A stretch of 39,617 nucleotides of DNA from Bacteroidales bacterium UBA4345 (GTDB lineage: Bacteria > Bacteroidota > Bacteroidia > Bacteroidales > Paludibacteraceae): positions 1 to 39,617 of the forward strand of contig DGTD01000074.1 of assembly GCA_002396385.1 (NCBI GenBank). Direction: 5' to 3'. How positions within the stretch are numbered: the stretch's first letter is position 1; every line of letters starts with the position of its first letter. The notes under the pieces were generated by a model. That model saw only the letters and a program-made list of their open reading frames with translations, was not told the origin of the DNA and ran no database searches. The position numbers were made by a program, and so were the translations under genes. Shown here in pieces: positions 31,741 to 39,617 of this stretch.

Positions 31741-32307
31741 CTAAAACAATTCACCATCCTTCAGAGGTGTTCCAGGGAAATGACACTGAATCCACTCTCC
31801 GTCTTTCTTGTGATAAACTTTTTCGGGGCCGACAAATTTGAAATCTTCATATGGTTTTCGAATCTCATAAATATCAGAAACATCCTTCTCTGGGACTTCG
31901 CCATAATACTGAGGATCACAATACATTAATCTATCTGCATAGTCATAGTAAGGCGTAATACCAGAAGCATCCCCGACTCTCTTGTCGGTTGACCAGATAA
32001 GAATACCCTTGGTTTCTTCATTAAAAGACTGAAAATATACCGATATTCCTTTATAAACGGCAATGCATTCTGTAACCTTATAAGCAGATTCTATCTCCGT
32101 ATCATTTACAGGGCGCTCGAAGTAAGTTTCCTTTTTTTCAAAGCCTAAAGATTCCAAATCGGGGTAAGTTCCCCTTATATAGCCTTTTTTACTGTAAAAA
32201 AACATTCTATTCCCTATTCTTACCATAGGGTTTGAACTATTACTAAAAAACCGTTTGTTACTTGACGGTACAAATCTGCCATATTGGTCTAGCTTCATTT
32301 TTGACAT
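31741..32307 (-). CDS. AT-rich cargo gene in the prophage, 188 aa, unknown
   Basis: A soluble protein rich in Tyr, Lys and Asp, with no signal peptide: SNPMVRIGNRMFFYSKKGYIRG, TPYYDYADRLMYCDPQYYGEVPEKDVSDIYEIRKPYEDFKFVG. I recognise no family. Base composition is markedly more AT-rich than the phage genes on both sides, and it lies between two converging structural modules. That is the usual place and look of a recently acquired extra gene (moron), which could be a superinfection or immunity function. ATG 32298 (MKLDQYGR) is an alternative start. Confidence 0.65.
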   Translation of the reverse strand: MSKMKLDQYGRFVPSSNKRFFSNSSNPMVRIGNRMFFYSKKGYIRGTYPDLESLGFEKKETYFERPVNDTEIESAYKVTECIAVYKGISVYFQSFNEETKGILIWSTDKRVGDASGITPYYDYADRLMYCDPQYYGEVPEKDVSDIYEIRKPYEDFKFVGPEKVYHKKDGEWIQCHFPGTPLKDGELF

Positions 32308-32356
32308 ATTGTAATCAATTCATATTATTGATAAAGATAATAGATTTTTTTTGATA

Positions 32357-32485
32357 TTAGGATTTTTTCTCAGCCATCAACCGGTTAATCTGCTGCTTGA
32401 AGCCCACTCTTGCGGTTTTCCATTTGCAGACCAATAGGAGGCCAAGTAGGAAATTAAAACGGGGCCGCCCATGCTGATTTCGCAT
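32357..32485 (-). CDS. 42-aa basic membrane-type protein
   Basis: Short frame downstream of the 1033-aa gene on the same strand: MRNQHGRPRF, hydrophobic NFLLGLLLVC, then a basic amphipathic tail KWKTARVGFKQQINRLMAEKKS. Topology resembles the 53-aa protein at 26277. Codon use fits the phage. Weak evidence; could be a chance frame. Confidence 0.35.
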   Translation of the reverse strand: MRNQHGRPRFNFLLGLLLVCKWKTARVGFKQQINRLMAEKKS

Positions 32486-32533
32486 GGACGGTCCGCCTTT
32501 CGTTTACTGTATGTAGTCAGCCACCACAGAGGC

Positions 32534-35500
32534 CTATCCGGCTTCCGACCCGAGCAGCGACAGGTGCGAGAGCGAGAAAGAGGCGGGCACGTCGGCAAAG
32601 AAAGCGAGGGCGAAGAACCTCCACGAGCGCTTGCTACGGGGCAGGCGCGCCTGCGGCGACAACGGGTGACGCCACTGCACCGCACTTACCATGCGCCAGT
32701 CGGTGAGGTTGTTGCTCGCAAACACATACAGCCCGGCATACGTATCGGCACCGCCTGCCAACTCGCCCTGCAGCACAACACGGTCGAGGTGCTGGTAATA
32801 GAGCGTCCAGGGTGCGAACGGACGTGTAACTACAGCTACAGGCCGAAAACCGGCACCCGCCGCAGAGGGAAAAACCTCGTCAGACAACCGGCACAACCCC
32901 GACACACCTCCTTCCGCCTTTACCGCCACATTGCCGGAAAAACTGTAAAAGACGTCGCTGAACGTGTACCACTGACGCGTACCAAAGTTGTAGACGTAGG
33001 TGAGGGTCAGGCCCTCTGCCGCCCCACTGAGCAACAACTCGTGCCGGGCGGCATCGTAGCCCATGGCCACGTCTGCCGCCAGCCAGGCGGCTATTCCGTC
33101 GGGATAAGCGGTATGCTGGTCAGACAACCGGGCGGCAGTGCTCAACTGTCCGCCTACACCCGACACTACCGCCTGCATAGCCCGGCACTGCCACAGACTG
33201 GAAACGACCGGACCGCGCACCCCTTCACCCAGCAGCGTAACCTGTCGCCCCTGCAACAGTTTGACGCCAGCCGCCGACAGGAAAACGATGCCGAAGGGAG
33301 TCGCCAGAACCCGGCGGCCGCTATTGACCTCGGCACTGATGGGCACCTGCCGGCTGTAGAATGCCGCCGTGCCCAACTCCATGCTCCAGATGCCGCCTTC
33401 GGTAAAGACGCACAACGGATACTGCCCCGTTTGCGCGTCGCTGATTTCGCGGGTAGAAACGGCCGCAGCAGTCACAGCTGATCCGAAATGGAACGCCAGT
33501 TCAGGGCGGAAGACATACGGATTGGCAAGCTCACTCACCATCAGCAAGTCGGGTTGATAGAAATCGGCTGTTCCAGACGACCCGGACAAAGTAACGGGTT
33601 GCGCAAACGTCTGTCCGTCGCTCTGCAACAACCGCTCTGCCTCCGCATCGGTAACCGGAGTTCCGCCACTGAGCGGCAGATAGGCGGCGAAGTCGGTATT
33701 CAGTCCGTCGGCAGGAGCCAGATGCAGGGCAAACGAGAAATTGAAGCCGGCCGAAGCCCGCATCGGGAAGGTTACCGAGTTCCAAGCGCCGCCAACGACC
33801 TGGTAGTAGAGCACGCACTGGTCGCAACGGTTGTCGGGGAAGGAGAGGAAGCGCGGAAAAGCCTGCCAAAGGTTGCCGCCGGCATCGGTAAAGACCTGCT
33901 CGTAAGCGAGGGTGCGGTAGTGGTAGAGATAGGTGCCGCCGTTGGCTATGCGGAACTGCGCCACCACCTGGCGCACCCCGCCGTGCCCCAACTGCCCCAC
34001 TGCCCTTACAAAGGCACTGGAGGTGGCTCCCGGCACCACCCGCCGCTGGGTGATGTGGGGCGTGACAGCCGACTCGGCATAACGGTAGATGAACCCGGCA
34101 GCCACATCGGCCAAGTCGACCGACGAGACAGGTACCCCCTTGAAAGTGGAGGCACAATTCCACAAGTGCAGCCGCTGGTTGTAGGCCAGCAATCCGCCAC
34201 ACGAGACCGACAGGTGTCCGGCCAGATCGGCCCCCAGCACTTCCTGTGCGGTCAGTGTGGAGAAATCGACCCGTTTGGAAGTCGCTTCGTTGGGGTCGGT
34301 CAGGTCAAACTCCACCGCCTTGTAGAGTACCCAGTCCGCCACATCGGCAGCAGTGGGCAGATATTCAGTAAGTCCCTCGCGGTGTGTGGCCGCATGCTTC
34401 AACGCCAACCGGTAGTAGCTGTCGACCCCCACCCCACCGGGGACCAGTCCCTTGGTGGAAGCGTCGAGACCATAGTGGTGGATGGTGTGGAGGTAGTCGA
34501 ATTCGGCCTTCGCCAACCGGTACATCGAGACCGGAGGACTGACAAAGAACACCGCCTTTTGAAAGACGCCCGTCCCCGCCGCAGGCACCTCGGGCTTGCT
34601 GAACGACAACTGCTGCATCCACTGCCGGCGCACATAACACGAGAGCACAGCGGCAGAAAAAACGGTTGGAGAGATGTCGTTGGCGGCAAAGACCTTGAAC
34701 GAGACCTTGTCGCGGTTGAAATACACATCGATATCGGCCGTCGGGTCGAACGACAGCGACTGCTGTTGGAAGTCGGCCGCCACTTGCTCGCAACCCAAAT
34801 GAAGCAGAACAGGTTCCGACGGACAGGTATACGAGCCGTCGGCCAACTGCCAGGCCGAACAGACCAGCACATAGCCCTCGCGGTAGTAGTCAGACGACTG
34901 CTGCAGGGCCTCGTACTGCCCGGCCATAGCATCGAGCAAAGCCTGTTTCTCGGCCTCGCCAAACACCAGGTTTCCCCACTGGGTGGGAGTGCTGAGTGTT
35001 CCCTGGTTCAGCGTAACGGCTTCGGTGTTTGTACCCGCCAACTGCGTCGCCGAATACTGTCCGGCAGCTGCCTCACGGTAGTAGCAGCCCTCCAAATTCT
35101 CGCCCCTTACGGGTATGGCGAACGACAACAGCGAACCGGCCGGCGCATAACGTCCGTGCACCGAATAAGCCAACGCCGGAGCGCTGTCGGCCACACCGGC
35201 CTCTTCCACATAGGCGGCGCCGTTGAAACGGAAAATGCGCAAACGGGGCTCCGAGAAACAACAATAATTACCGATGAAGGCTATGTGGACTGCCATGGCG
35301 TCGGCTGTGGCTGCCGTTTCGGGAAACGTGTGCAACACCTGCCAGACAACGGGAGCGGACGCTTCGAGAGGGGCGGCTGCCACCTGCAAGCCGCCCCCCT
35401 GCACACGGCGCACTGCCACCAGATAGGGGTGGCCGGGCAACTGGTGCAGGGCCGCCTGCAACAAGACGCCACCTTCGGCCAACGGACCGTAACAAACGGC

Positions 35501-35635
35501 CTTGGTGCCGACCGAACGCCAGCCACCGCCCTGCGGACGGAGGTTGAGCAACGCATCGCAATGTCCGGGCTCGGACAAGGTGGCGGGCACGTTTCGAACA
35601 ATGCCTTTCGGAGAAAAAGAAACAGGTGTTTTCAT
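32534..35635 (-). CDS. large phage virion protein, 1033 aa, possible tail/neck stabilisation protein
   Basis: Third gene of the terminase-portal unit, overlapping the portal stop in ATGA. The N-terminus (LLNLRPQGGGWRSVGTKAVCYGPL, then LHQLPGHPYLVAVR) has the N-x-R-P-x-G-G and repeated beta-blade look of the propeller-type stabilisation or tail-accessory proteins of podoviruses. The remainder is long, beta-rich, with repeated Y/V/F and G-rich strands and no catalytic motif (e.g. VFTEGGIWSMELG, ATPFGIVFLSAAGVKLLQG near 760-830). At 1033 residues it is about twice the length of P22 gp10, so it may combine functions. The start is fixed by an AGGAGG site 7 bases upstream. A long frame on the opposite strand is its shadow. 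Confidence 0.6.
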   Translation of the reverse strand: MKTPVSFSPKGIVRNVPATLSEPGHCDALLNLRPQGGGWRSVGTKAVCYGPLAEGGVLLQAALHQLPGHPYLVAVRRVQGGGLQVAAAPLEASAPVVWQVLHTFPETAATADAMAVHIAFIGNYCCFSEPRLRIFRFNGAAYVEEAGVADSAPALAYSVHGRYAPAGSLLSFAIPVRGENLEGCYYREAAAGQYSATQLAGTNTEAVTLNQGTLSTPTQWGNLVFGEAEKQALLDAMAGQYEALQQSSDYYREGYVLVCSAWQLADGSYTCPSEPVLLHLGCEQVAADFQQQSLSFDPTADIDVYFNRDKVSFKVFAANDISPTVFSAAVLSCYVRRQWMQQLSFSKPEVPAAGTGVFQKAVFFVSPPVSMYRLAKAEFDYLHTIHHYGLDASTKGLVPGGVGVDSYYRLALKHAATHREGLTEYLPTAADVADWVLYKAVEFDLTDPNEATSKRVDFSTLTAQEVLGADLAGHLSVSCGGLLAYNQRLHLWNCASTFKGVPVSSVDLADVAAGFIYRYAESAVTPHITQRRVVPGATSSAFVRAVGQLGHGGVRQVVAQFRIANGGTYLYHYRTLAYEQVFTDAGGNLWQAFPRFLSFPDNRCDQCVLYYQVVGGAWNSVTFPMRASAGFNFSFALHLAPADGLNTDFAAYLPLSGGTPVTDAEAERLLQSDGQTFAQPVTLSGSSGTADFYQPDLLMVSELANPYVFRPELAFHFGSAVTAAAVSTREISDAQTGQYPLCVFTEGGIWSMELGTAAFYSRQVPISAEVNSGRRVLATPFGIVFLSAAGVKLLQGRQVTLLGEGVRGPVVSSLWQCRAMQAVVSGVGGQLSTAARLSDQHTAYPDGIAAWLAADVAMGYDAARHELLLSGAAEGLTLTYVYNFGTRQWYTFSDVFYSFSGNVAVKAEGGVSGLCRLSDEVFPSAAGAGFRPVAVVTRPFAPWTLYYQHLDRVVLQGELAGGADTYAGLYVFASNNLTDWRMVSAVQWRHPLSPQARLPRSKRSWRFFALAFFADVPASFSLSHLSLLGSEAG

Positions 35636-37440
35636 AGTGTTACCTCCTGATTAGTGGTTGAAGAATTGTTTTTTGACCTGACCGACTGCAAAATGCGGTC
35701 GGCAAACGGCAAAGAGCTGTTTTCGAGAAAAACGTCGAGCGGAATAAGCTGTGCACGCAACAGTTCGAGCAGGGTGTCGTCGACCAGGGCACGGAACGCC
35801 GGCGTGTTGTTGCCCTGCACAATCGCATTCTCGAAATCGACATTGCGGATGGTTTCAGGGTCGAAAAAGTGGGCCTCCTCGCCAAACTCCGTCCCAACGG
35901 TACTGATGTACTGGCGCGCGGTATAGTACTGCGCCACCAACTGGAGCAGCCGTTTGTCGCGCAACTGGAGGAAGTGGTTAAAGGTGGCCACATAGTCGAG
36001 GGTGTTGATGCTGCTGTTCTGGCTCTGCTGGGCGTAAAGCGACGACGGGGTTCCCGAAGCGGGCGCCTTGCCCTGCACGGCGTCGTGCACCCCGCCAATA
36101 TCGGCCATCAGGCGCAACTGCATCTCAATCATCTGTCCCAGCCCCGGGTGCATAGCGTTGCTGGAAATCTGCTGTGGAATCTGCGCACCCGCCCTCGCCT
36201 TTATTTTGATGACCCCGTTGTAGCGGGCCCACTCTTCGGCAATATCGTCGAGCGAATAGTCGTCGGGTATACATTCCTCTGGCACCAGCAGCACGCCTTT
36301 GGCACTGGCCGAGTTGATAAAGTCGAACAGGATCATATTGCGGTTGATGACCTTCTGCTGGTCAATCAGGTCCTCGACCAGCCCCCAGCACTCGCCGTCG
36401 ACCATGGGGTAGAAAGTGAAGACGAACGGATGGTTGCCGTGCGCATAAGGCGAGTCGCCCTCGAAAAGGGTGTGTCCGTCGGGCGTGAGGTGGTAACAGC
36501 GCCACACGGGCACATACTGCTGGCAGCATTCCACCAAGGCGGGCTCCGCACCGTTCCTTTCGGCCAGCCTCCGGCGTTCGGCATTCAGCGCCTCAACGGC
36601 AGGCAGGTCGGCAACGGGCCGCAACTCGAACGTCCCTGTCAGAAAGTCGTGGCAGTAGAGTTTCCATCCACACTCCTTCCGCCAGATTTCCACCACCCGG
36701 CATTTGCCCGGCACAACGGGAAAGAGCACCGAGAGGTCGGCAGGGCGCGGACCCTTCGCCATGGCCGCCGGATAGAGCCCCCGGGTCCCGTTCAGCGACT
36801 GTTGCGACGCATAGAGCGCGCGCAGGCGTTCTTCGTCGGCGGGGCACCGTGCATAAGTGGCAACCAGTTCGTCAACGTCCAAGTCGAGCAGTTCGCCAAC
36901 CACAGCGGCATCCTCCCCCAGCACATCCTCCATATCGGGGTCTATAAAGAAGCGGTTAGCGGCCACCGCCCTGAACTTGGGTATAGCGCGCTGGCGGGCA
37001 CCATCGAGCGAGAAACTGGTTCGGTAGATGGCACTGCCGCTTACAAGGAACTCTTCCAGCGCACGGGCATCGCGGTTCAGGCTGTCGTTCATCGACAGCG
37101 CCGACTCCAGGGCCACCGTCATCATCTCGGCGCAACGCTGGTCGCTGCGGTTACGCGCGAACACGATGGGTTTGCTGGGATTGCTGCGGAACTGGCCGAT
37201 AATGTTGCGCAAAGGCGGACGGATCATGTTCTGCTTGATCGGAGCCCGTCCCTGCTGCTGTATGTATTGTTCCTCGGTCATGGTGCGGCCGTTCACAACC
37301 AGGGTGTCGCTCCACTGGCGCCCCCGGTAAAAGTTAACCGCCCGCTGGCGGCGCTTGCGGAAGTCAGCCATAGCGTGATAGCAGGCGGCCGCCTGCTCCA
37401 GCAACCGCAAATTGCGTTGTACTGTTTCTGAATTTTCCAT
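35632..37440 (-). CDS. phage portal protein
   Basis: A 602-aa portal of the P22-like kind, the ring through which DNA enters and leaves the head. Evidence: helical N-terminus, QNMIRPPLRNIIGQFRSNPSKPIVFARN, RFFIDPDMEDVLGEDAAVVGE, the middle block LVEDLIDQQKVINRNMILFDFINSASAKGVLLVPE, and the C-terminal stem region LRLMADIGGVHDAVQGKAPASGTPSSLYAQQSQ, followed by NTLDYVATFNHFLQLRDKRLLQLVAQYY. Length and order (terminase, portal, stabilisation protein) agree with podovirus-type head modules. 54 bp after the terminase stop; overlaps the next gene by 4 bp. Confident about portal; the P22-like subtype is by size and blocks. Confidence 0.82.
   Translation of the reverse strand: MENSETVQRNLRLLEQAAACYHAMADFRKRRQRAVNFYRGRQWSDTLVVNGRTMTEEQYIQQQGRAPIKQNMIRPPLRNIIGQFRSNPSKPIVFARNRSDQRCAEMMTVALESALSMNDSLNRDARALEEFLVSGSAIYRTSFSLDGARQRAIPKFRAVAANRFFIDPDMEDVLGEDAAVVGELLDLDVDELVATYARCPADEERLRALYASQQSLNGTRGLYPAAMAKGPRPADLSVLFPVVPGKCRVVEIWRKECGWKLYCHDFLTGTFELRPVADLPAVEALNAERRRLAERNGAEPALVECCQQYVPVWRCYHLTPDGHTLFEGDSPYAHGNHPFVFTFYPMVDGECWGLVEDLIDQQKVINRNMILFDFINSASAKGVLLVPEECIPDDYSLDDIAEEWARYNGVIKIKARAGAQIPQQISSNAMHPGLGQMIEMQLRLMADIGGVHDAVQGKAPASGTPSSLYAQQSQNSSINTLDYVATFNHFLQLRDKRLLQLVAQYYTARQYISTVGTEFGEEAHFFDPETIRNVDFENAIVQGNNTPAFRALVDDTLLELLRAQLIPLDVFLENSSLPFADRILQSVRSKNNSSTTNQEVTL
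35643..35648 (-). promoter_or_regulatory. strong Shine-Dalgarno site of the 1033-aa gene
   Basis: AGGAGG on the - strand, 7 bases before the ATG, inside the end of the portal gene. Strong sites are rare in Bacteroidota hosts. It decides this start and suggests high or independent translation of the virion protein. Confidence 0.7.
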
Positions 37441-37494
37441 AAAGATTGCAAGTTATATAGGTTATAGTGTTTACTGAATTGGGGCAGAAAGAGC

Positions 37495-39573
37495 CTAAAA
37501 GGCGGCCAGTCCGCCATGCGGGTTGCGCGAGGCGGAAGGCTTGGTCCGGGCCAGGCGCCGGGGCAGGGGCATTTCGCGGGTAGAGATGTAGAGGGCGATG
37601 GCCGTAGTGTCGATCAGGTCGTCGTGCTGCCCGGCAATAGCCCCCAGGCTGCCGTTCGGCTTCTTTTCCAGCCAGTCCATCTCGTCGCAGCAACGCAGGT
37701 CGTGCTCCACAAACTCACCGTCGCGGATGGAGGCACGGCTCTGGTCGTATGCCAGGTACTTGGTGCGCACGTTGGTGTGCCACCCGTAGCGGCGCGAGAC
37801 CGCTCCCCCAGCCACCTCGGGCGGCACACTGCGCATATAGAGGTTGGGATAGGTGTCGGCAATCTCGTCGATGACGGTATAGAAATGGTCGCCACCGTTG
37901 TCGTGCACGCAAACAGCGTCTTTCGTCTCCAGCGTGTTGCTTTCAATAGCCAGCAGGGCGTTGCCGTACCAGTGGGCAATCTGCACCGCCTTCCAGGCCA
38001 GCAAATCGTGGTCGATGTGTCCGCGCCAGGTAGCAGCCCGCTCCAAAGCCCCTGAACGTTGCAGCAGCGAACTCCGGTCGAACACCGAGATAACGCTCCA
38101 ATCGGCCTTCTCCGACAGTCCGCCAATATCGACCACCACCAGGAACCGGTCGGAAACGGCAGTAGAGCCCTCGTCGGGCTTTATCCAGACGCGCAGTTCG
38201 TCGCTGGGGCAGTGTTGTCCGGTCAGGCGCAGTTCCTTCAGGCAGGCGTCGCCCTTCTCGGCATTGCCCCGCAAATTTCCCGTCAGCAACGGCTGTCGGC
38301 AGGTGGCACGGCAGGCCTCCACCAGTTCGGGCTCATAATAGCGGTTGCTCTTCGCCTGGAAAGCCTCGGTATCGGAGCCCGGATATTCGCTGCGCATCAT
38401 AAAATCGGAGTATTGCAGTCCCCGCTGGGTGTCGGCATACCAGGCAATCCCCTCCAGCGTAGCGCCCTGCAGCCACTGCTTCTCCTGGTAAGGGCTGAAG
38501 TTCTCGACCAGGCGCTCGGGGTCAGACAGACCGGACACCGGCAGTCCGTCGGCATCGCGTGCCACCGACTGTCCACCCTCCGTATGGCGGAAACGGGCGT
38601 AGTTCTCGATGGCGAACCACGGAACGAACAGCGGACGCATCACACTGTCGCCCGAAACAGCCGCCAGGTAGTTCGTGTGGAAGAAGTTGCCCACCCCCTT
38701 GGCCGTACTCTCCATTACAATAAGGGTTCCCGCCACGTAAGGCACCGTACTGTAAAGCGTCTGCACCAGGTCTTCGGCACTTTTGGCCGGCGTGGACTTC
38801 CACAACCCCACCTCGGAAAGATGGAGCATGGAAAAGTCGAACGAGCGCAGGGCATCGGGCGTTTCGGCACTCGAGATCTGAATCTTGCACTCCCGCTCGG
38901 GTATGTACTTGGTATTCGACAGGTTCTCAAAACCTGTCAGCGTAAATTTGGGGATATCTGTCGGGTAACTGCCGACCACCGAGGTCAACATCGAGCGGAT
39001 GTTGATGGACTGGTTCTTCAGCTGGCTGACAATGGCCGAGTGCCACCGCTTGTAATGGTAGAGCTGCAACCACAGCATATAGATCTGCGTCACCGTACTG
39101 CCACCCCACTGGCGGGCCTTGACAATGATGACGCGGATGGGCATCCCCTGCAGGCGCATCGCCTCGTAGGCATGGGCGGCACAGCGCTGGCCGTAGTTGA
39201 GGCGGAAGGGAATCAGCCGTTTGCTGAGTTTGTCTTGAATCTTCACACAACGCCAGCACCAGAATTCGAAATCGAACAACAGCCTTATTTGTTGCAGACG
39301 CAGGGCAAGGGCGTAGTCGGAAGTGGCGCGTTCACGGTCAGAAGCCCGCGAGCCATCGGCGCACAAAGAGCGGAAAGGCTCCAAATCGCCAGCCAAAAGA
39401 CACGGATAGCGGTCGGTCATCTCGGTCGGCAGGTAATAGCCGGCACCATCGAGACAAACGCGCGTGCGGGGCACCACCTGCTGCTGGGCATCGCCCACCA
39501 CAGGGTCGTATTGGCGGAAATAGAGCGCCAGCCGGCGACGGTTTTCAGCCAGGATATCAGAAGTAAATTTCAT
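37495..39573 (-). CDS. phage terminase large subunit
   Basis: A 692-aa DNA-packaging motor and nuclease. ATPase: adenine/Walker A region VKARQWGGST (151-160), Walker B-type LHLSEVG with catalytic Glu254, motif III LIVMESTAKGVGNFFHTNY (285-303). The block EYPGSDTEAFQAKSNRYY (396-413) joins ATPase to nuclease. RNase-H-like nuclease: FLVVVDIGG with D482, KADWSVIS with D491, and HDDLIDTTAIAL near 660 as the last acidic cluster. All expected residues are visible, so it appears intact. First gene of the - strand module; 44 bp remain to its right, where no small-terminase gene can be seen. Confidence 0.88.
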   Translation of the reverse strand: MKFTSDILAENRRRLALYFRQYDPVVGDAQQQVVPRTRVCLDGAGYYLPTEMTDRYPCLLAGDLEPFRSLCADGSRASDRERATSDYALALRLQQIRLLFDFEFWCWRCVKIQDKLSKRLIPFRLNYGQRCAAHAYEAMRLQGMPIRVIIVKARQWGGSTVTQIYMLWLQLYHYKRWHSAIVSQLKNQSINIRSMLTSVVGSYPTDIPKFTLTGFENLSNTKYIPERECKIQISSAETPDALRSFDFSMLHLSEVGLWKSTPAKSAEDLVQTLYSTVPYVAGTLIVMESTAKGVGNFFHTNYLAAVSGDSVMRPLFVPWFAIENYARFRHTEGGQSVARDADGLPVSGLSDPERLVENFSPYQEKQWLQGATLEGIAWYADTQRGLQYSDFMMRSEYPGSDTEAFQAKSNRYYEPELVEACRATCRQPLLTGNLRGNAEKGDACLKELRLTGQHCPSDELRVWIKPDEGSTAVSDRFLVVVDIGGLSEKADWSVISVFDRSSLLQRSGALERAATWRGHIDHDLLAWKAVQIAHWYGNALLAIESNTLETKDAVCVHDNGGDHFYTVIDEIADTYPNLYMRSVPPEVAGGAVSRRYGWHTNVRTKYLAYDQSRASIRDGEFVEHDLRCCDEMDWLEKKPNGSLGAIAGQHDDLIDTTAIALYISTREMPLPRRLARTKPSASRNPHGGLAAF

Positions 39574-39617
39574 AAGTCGTACGGTTTCCTGTGTGGAAAA
39601 AACGGAGCATGCCCACC

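Noticed and set aside
33488..37431. Long + strand frames (720 and 520 codons) opposite the virion and portal genes
   Set aside because: Peptides are low-quality, rich in Arg/Gly/His/Gln with no domain; the - strand proteins are recognisable phage proteins with overlapping ends.
1..39617. tRNA or rRNA genes, phage integrase, attachment sites, diversity-generating reverse transcriptase
   Set aside because: Looked for on both strands; nothing supportable was seen in this window.

Overview
The window looks like a Bacteroidales chromosome, most probably Prevotellaceae. Supporting signs are promoter -7 boxes of the Bacteroidota type TAnnTTTG, almost no Shine-Dalgarno sites in the host genes, lipoproteins with acidic residues straight after the lipobox cysteine, a C10 (streptopain/interpain-type) cysteine peptidase, and DUF4143-type AAA ATPases. 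The species cannot be named from this sequence alone.

Layout. (1) 1-1.03 kb: 3' part of a core acyl-CoA dehydrogenase gene and its terminator. (2) 1.2-21.2 kb: a defence and mobility island. It holds a GmrSD-type DUF262/DUF1524 gene between two ~314-bp direct repeats; a frameshifted small HTH regulator; a tight + strand operon of AIPR protein, DEAH helicase with WG repeats, C5-cytosine methyltransferase, a 185-aa unknown, EVE-like/McrB-like AAA+ protein and DUF2357 McrC-like nuclease (4.4-15.3 kb); an orphan HicB; two AAA/DUF4143 ATPase loci, each with its own palindromic operator set and a gene-less 'ghost' copy of its upstream region; and, between the first ATPase and its ghost, a tripartite HipBST toxin-antitoxin module. 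(3) 21.4-25.0 kb: a surface lipoprotein, a C10 peptidase lipoprotein, a decayed superoxide dismutase cut off by a repeat, and a secreted Val/Ala/Pro/His-rich protein. (4) 25.2-39.6 kb: a visibly GC-richer podovirus-like prophage structural region. A + strand head module (scaffold-like protein, major capsid protein, adaptor-like proteins) converges on a - strand module (large terminase, portal, 1033-aa virion protein). An AT-rich cargo gene and a perfect 16-bp inverted repeat lie at the junction. No integrase or attachment site is visible, and the prophage runs off the right edge.

From ~1.2 to ~24.4 kb at least five full or partial copies of a composite repeat occur. Each complete copy is a chain of short perfect hairpins separated by conserved spacers. 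Two stems change on both arms between copies, so the base-paired structure seems to be under selection. Copies sit at the left edge of the island, on both sides of the DUF262 gene, on both sides of the second ATPase, and at the truncation point of the superoxide dismutase.

How the genes may work together (inference): the 4.4-15.3 kb operon resembles a BsuMI/LlaJI-type restriction-modification set (C5 methyltransferase with McrB-like and DUF2357 partners) extended by an AIPR protein and a WG-tailed helicase. I do not recognise this exact combination as a named system, and it is the best candidate here for an undescribed one. With the DUF262 enzyme, HipBST and the two ATPase loci it forms a layered anti-phage region next to a resident prophage.
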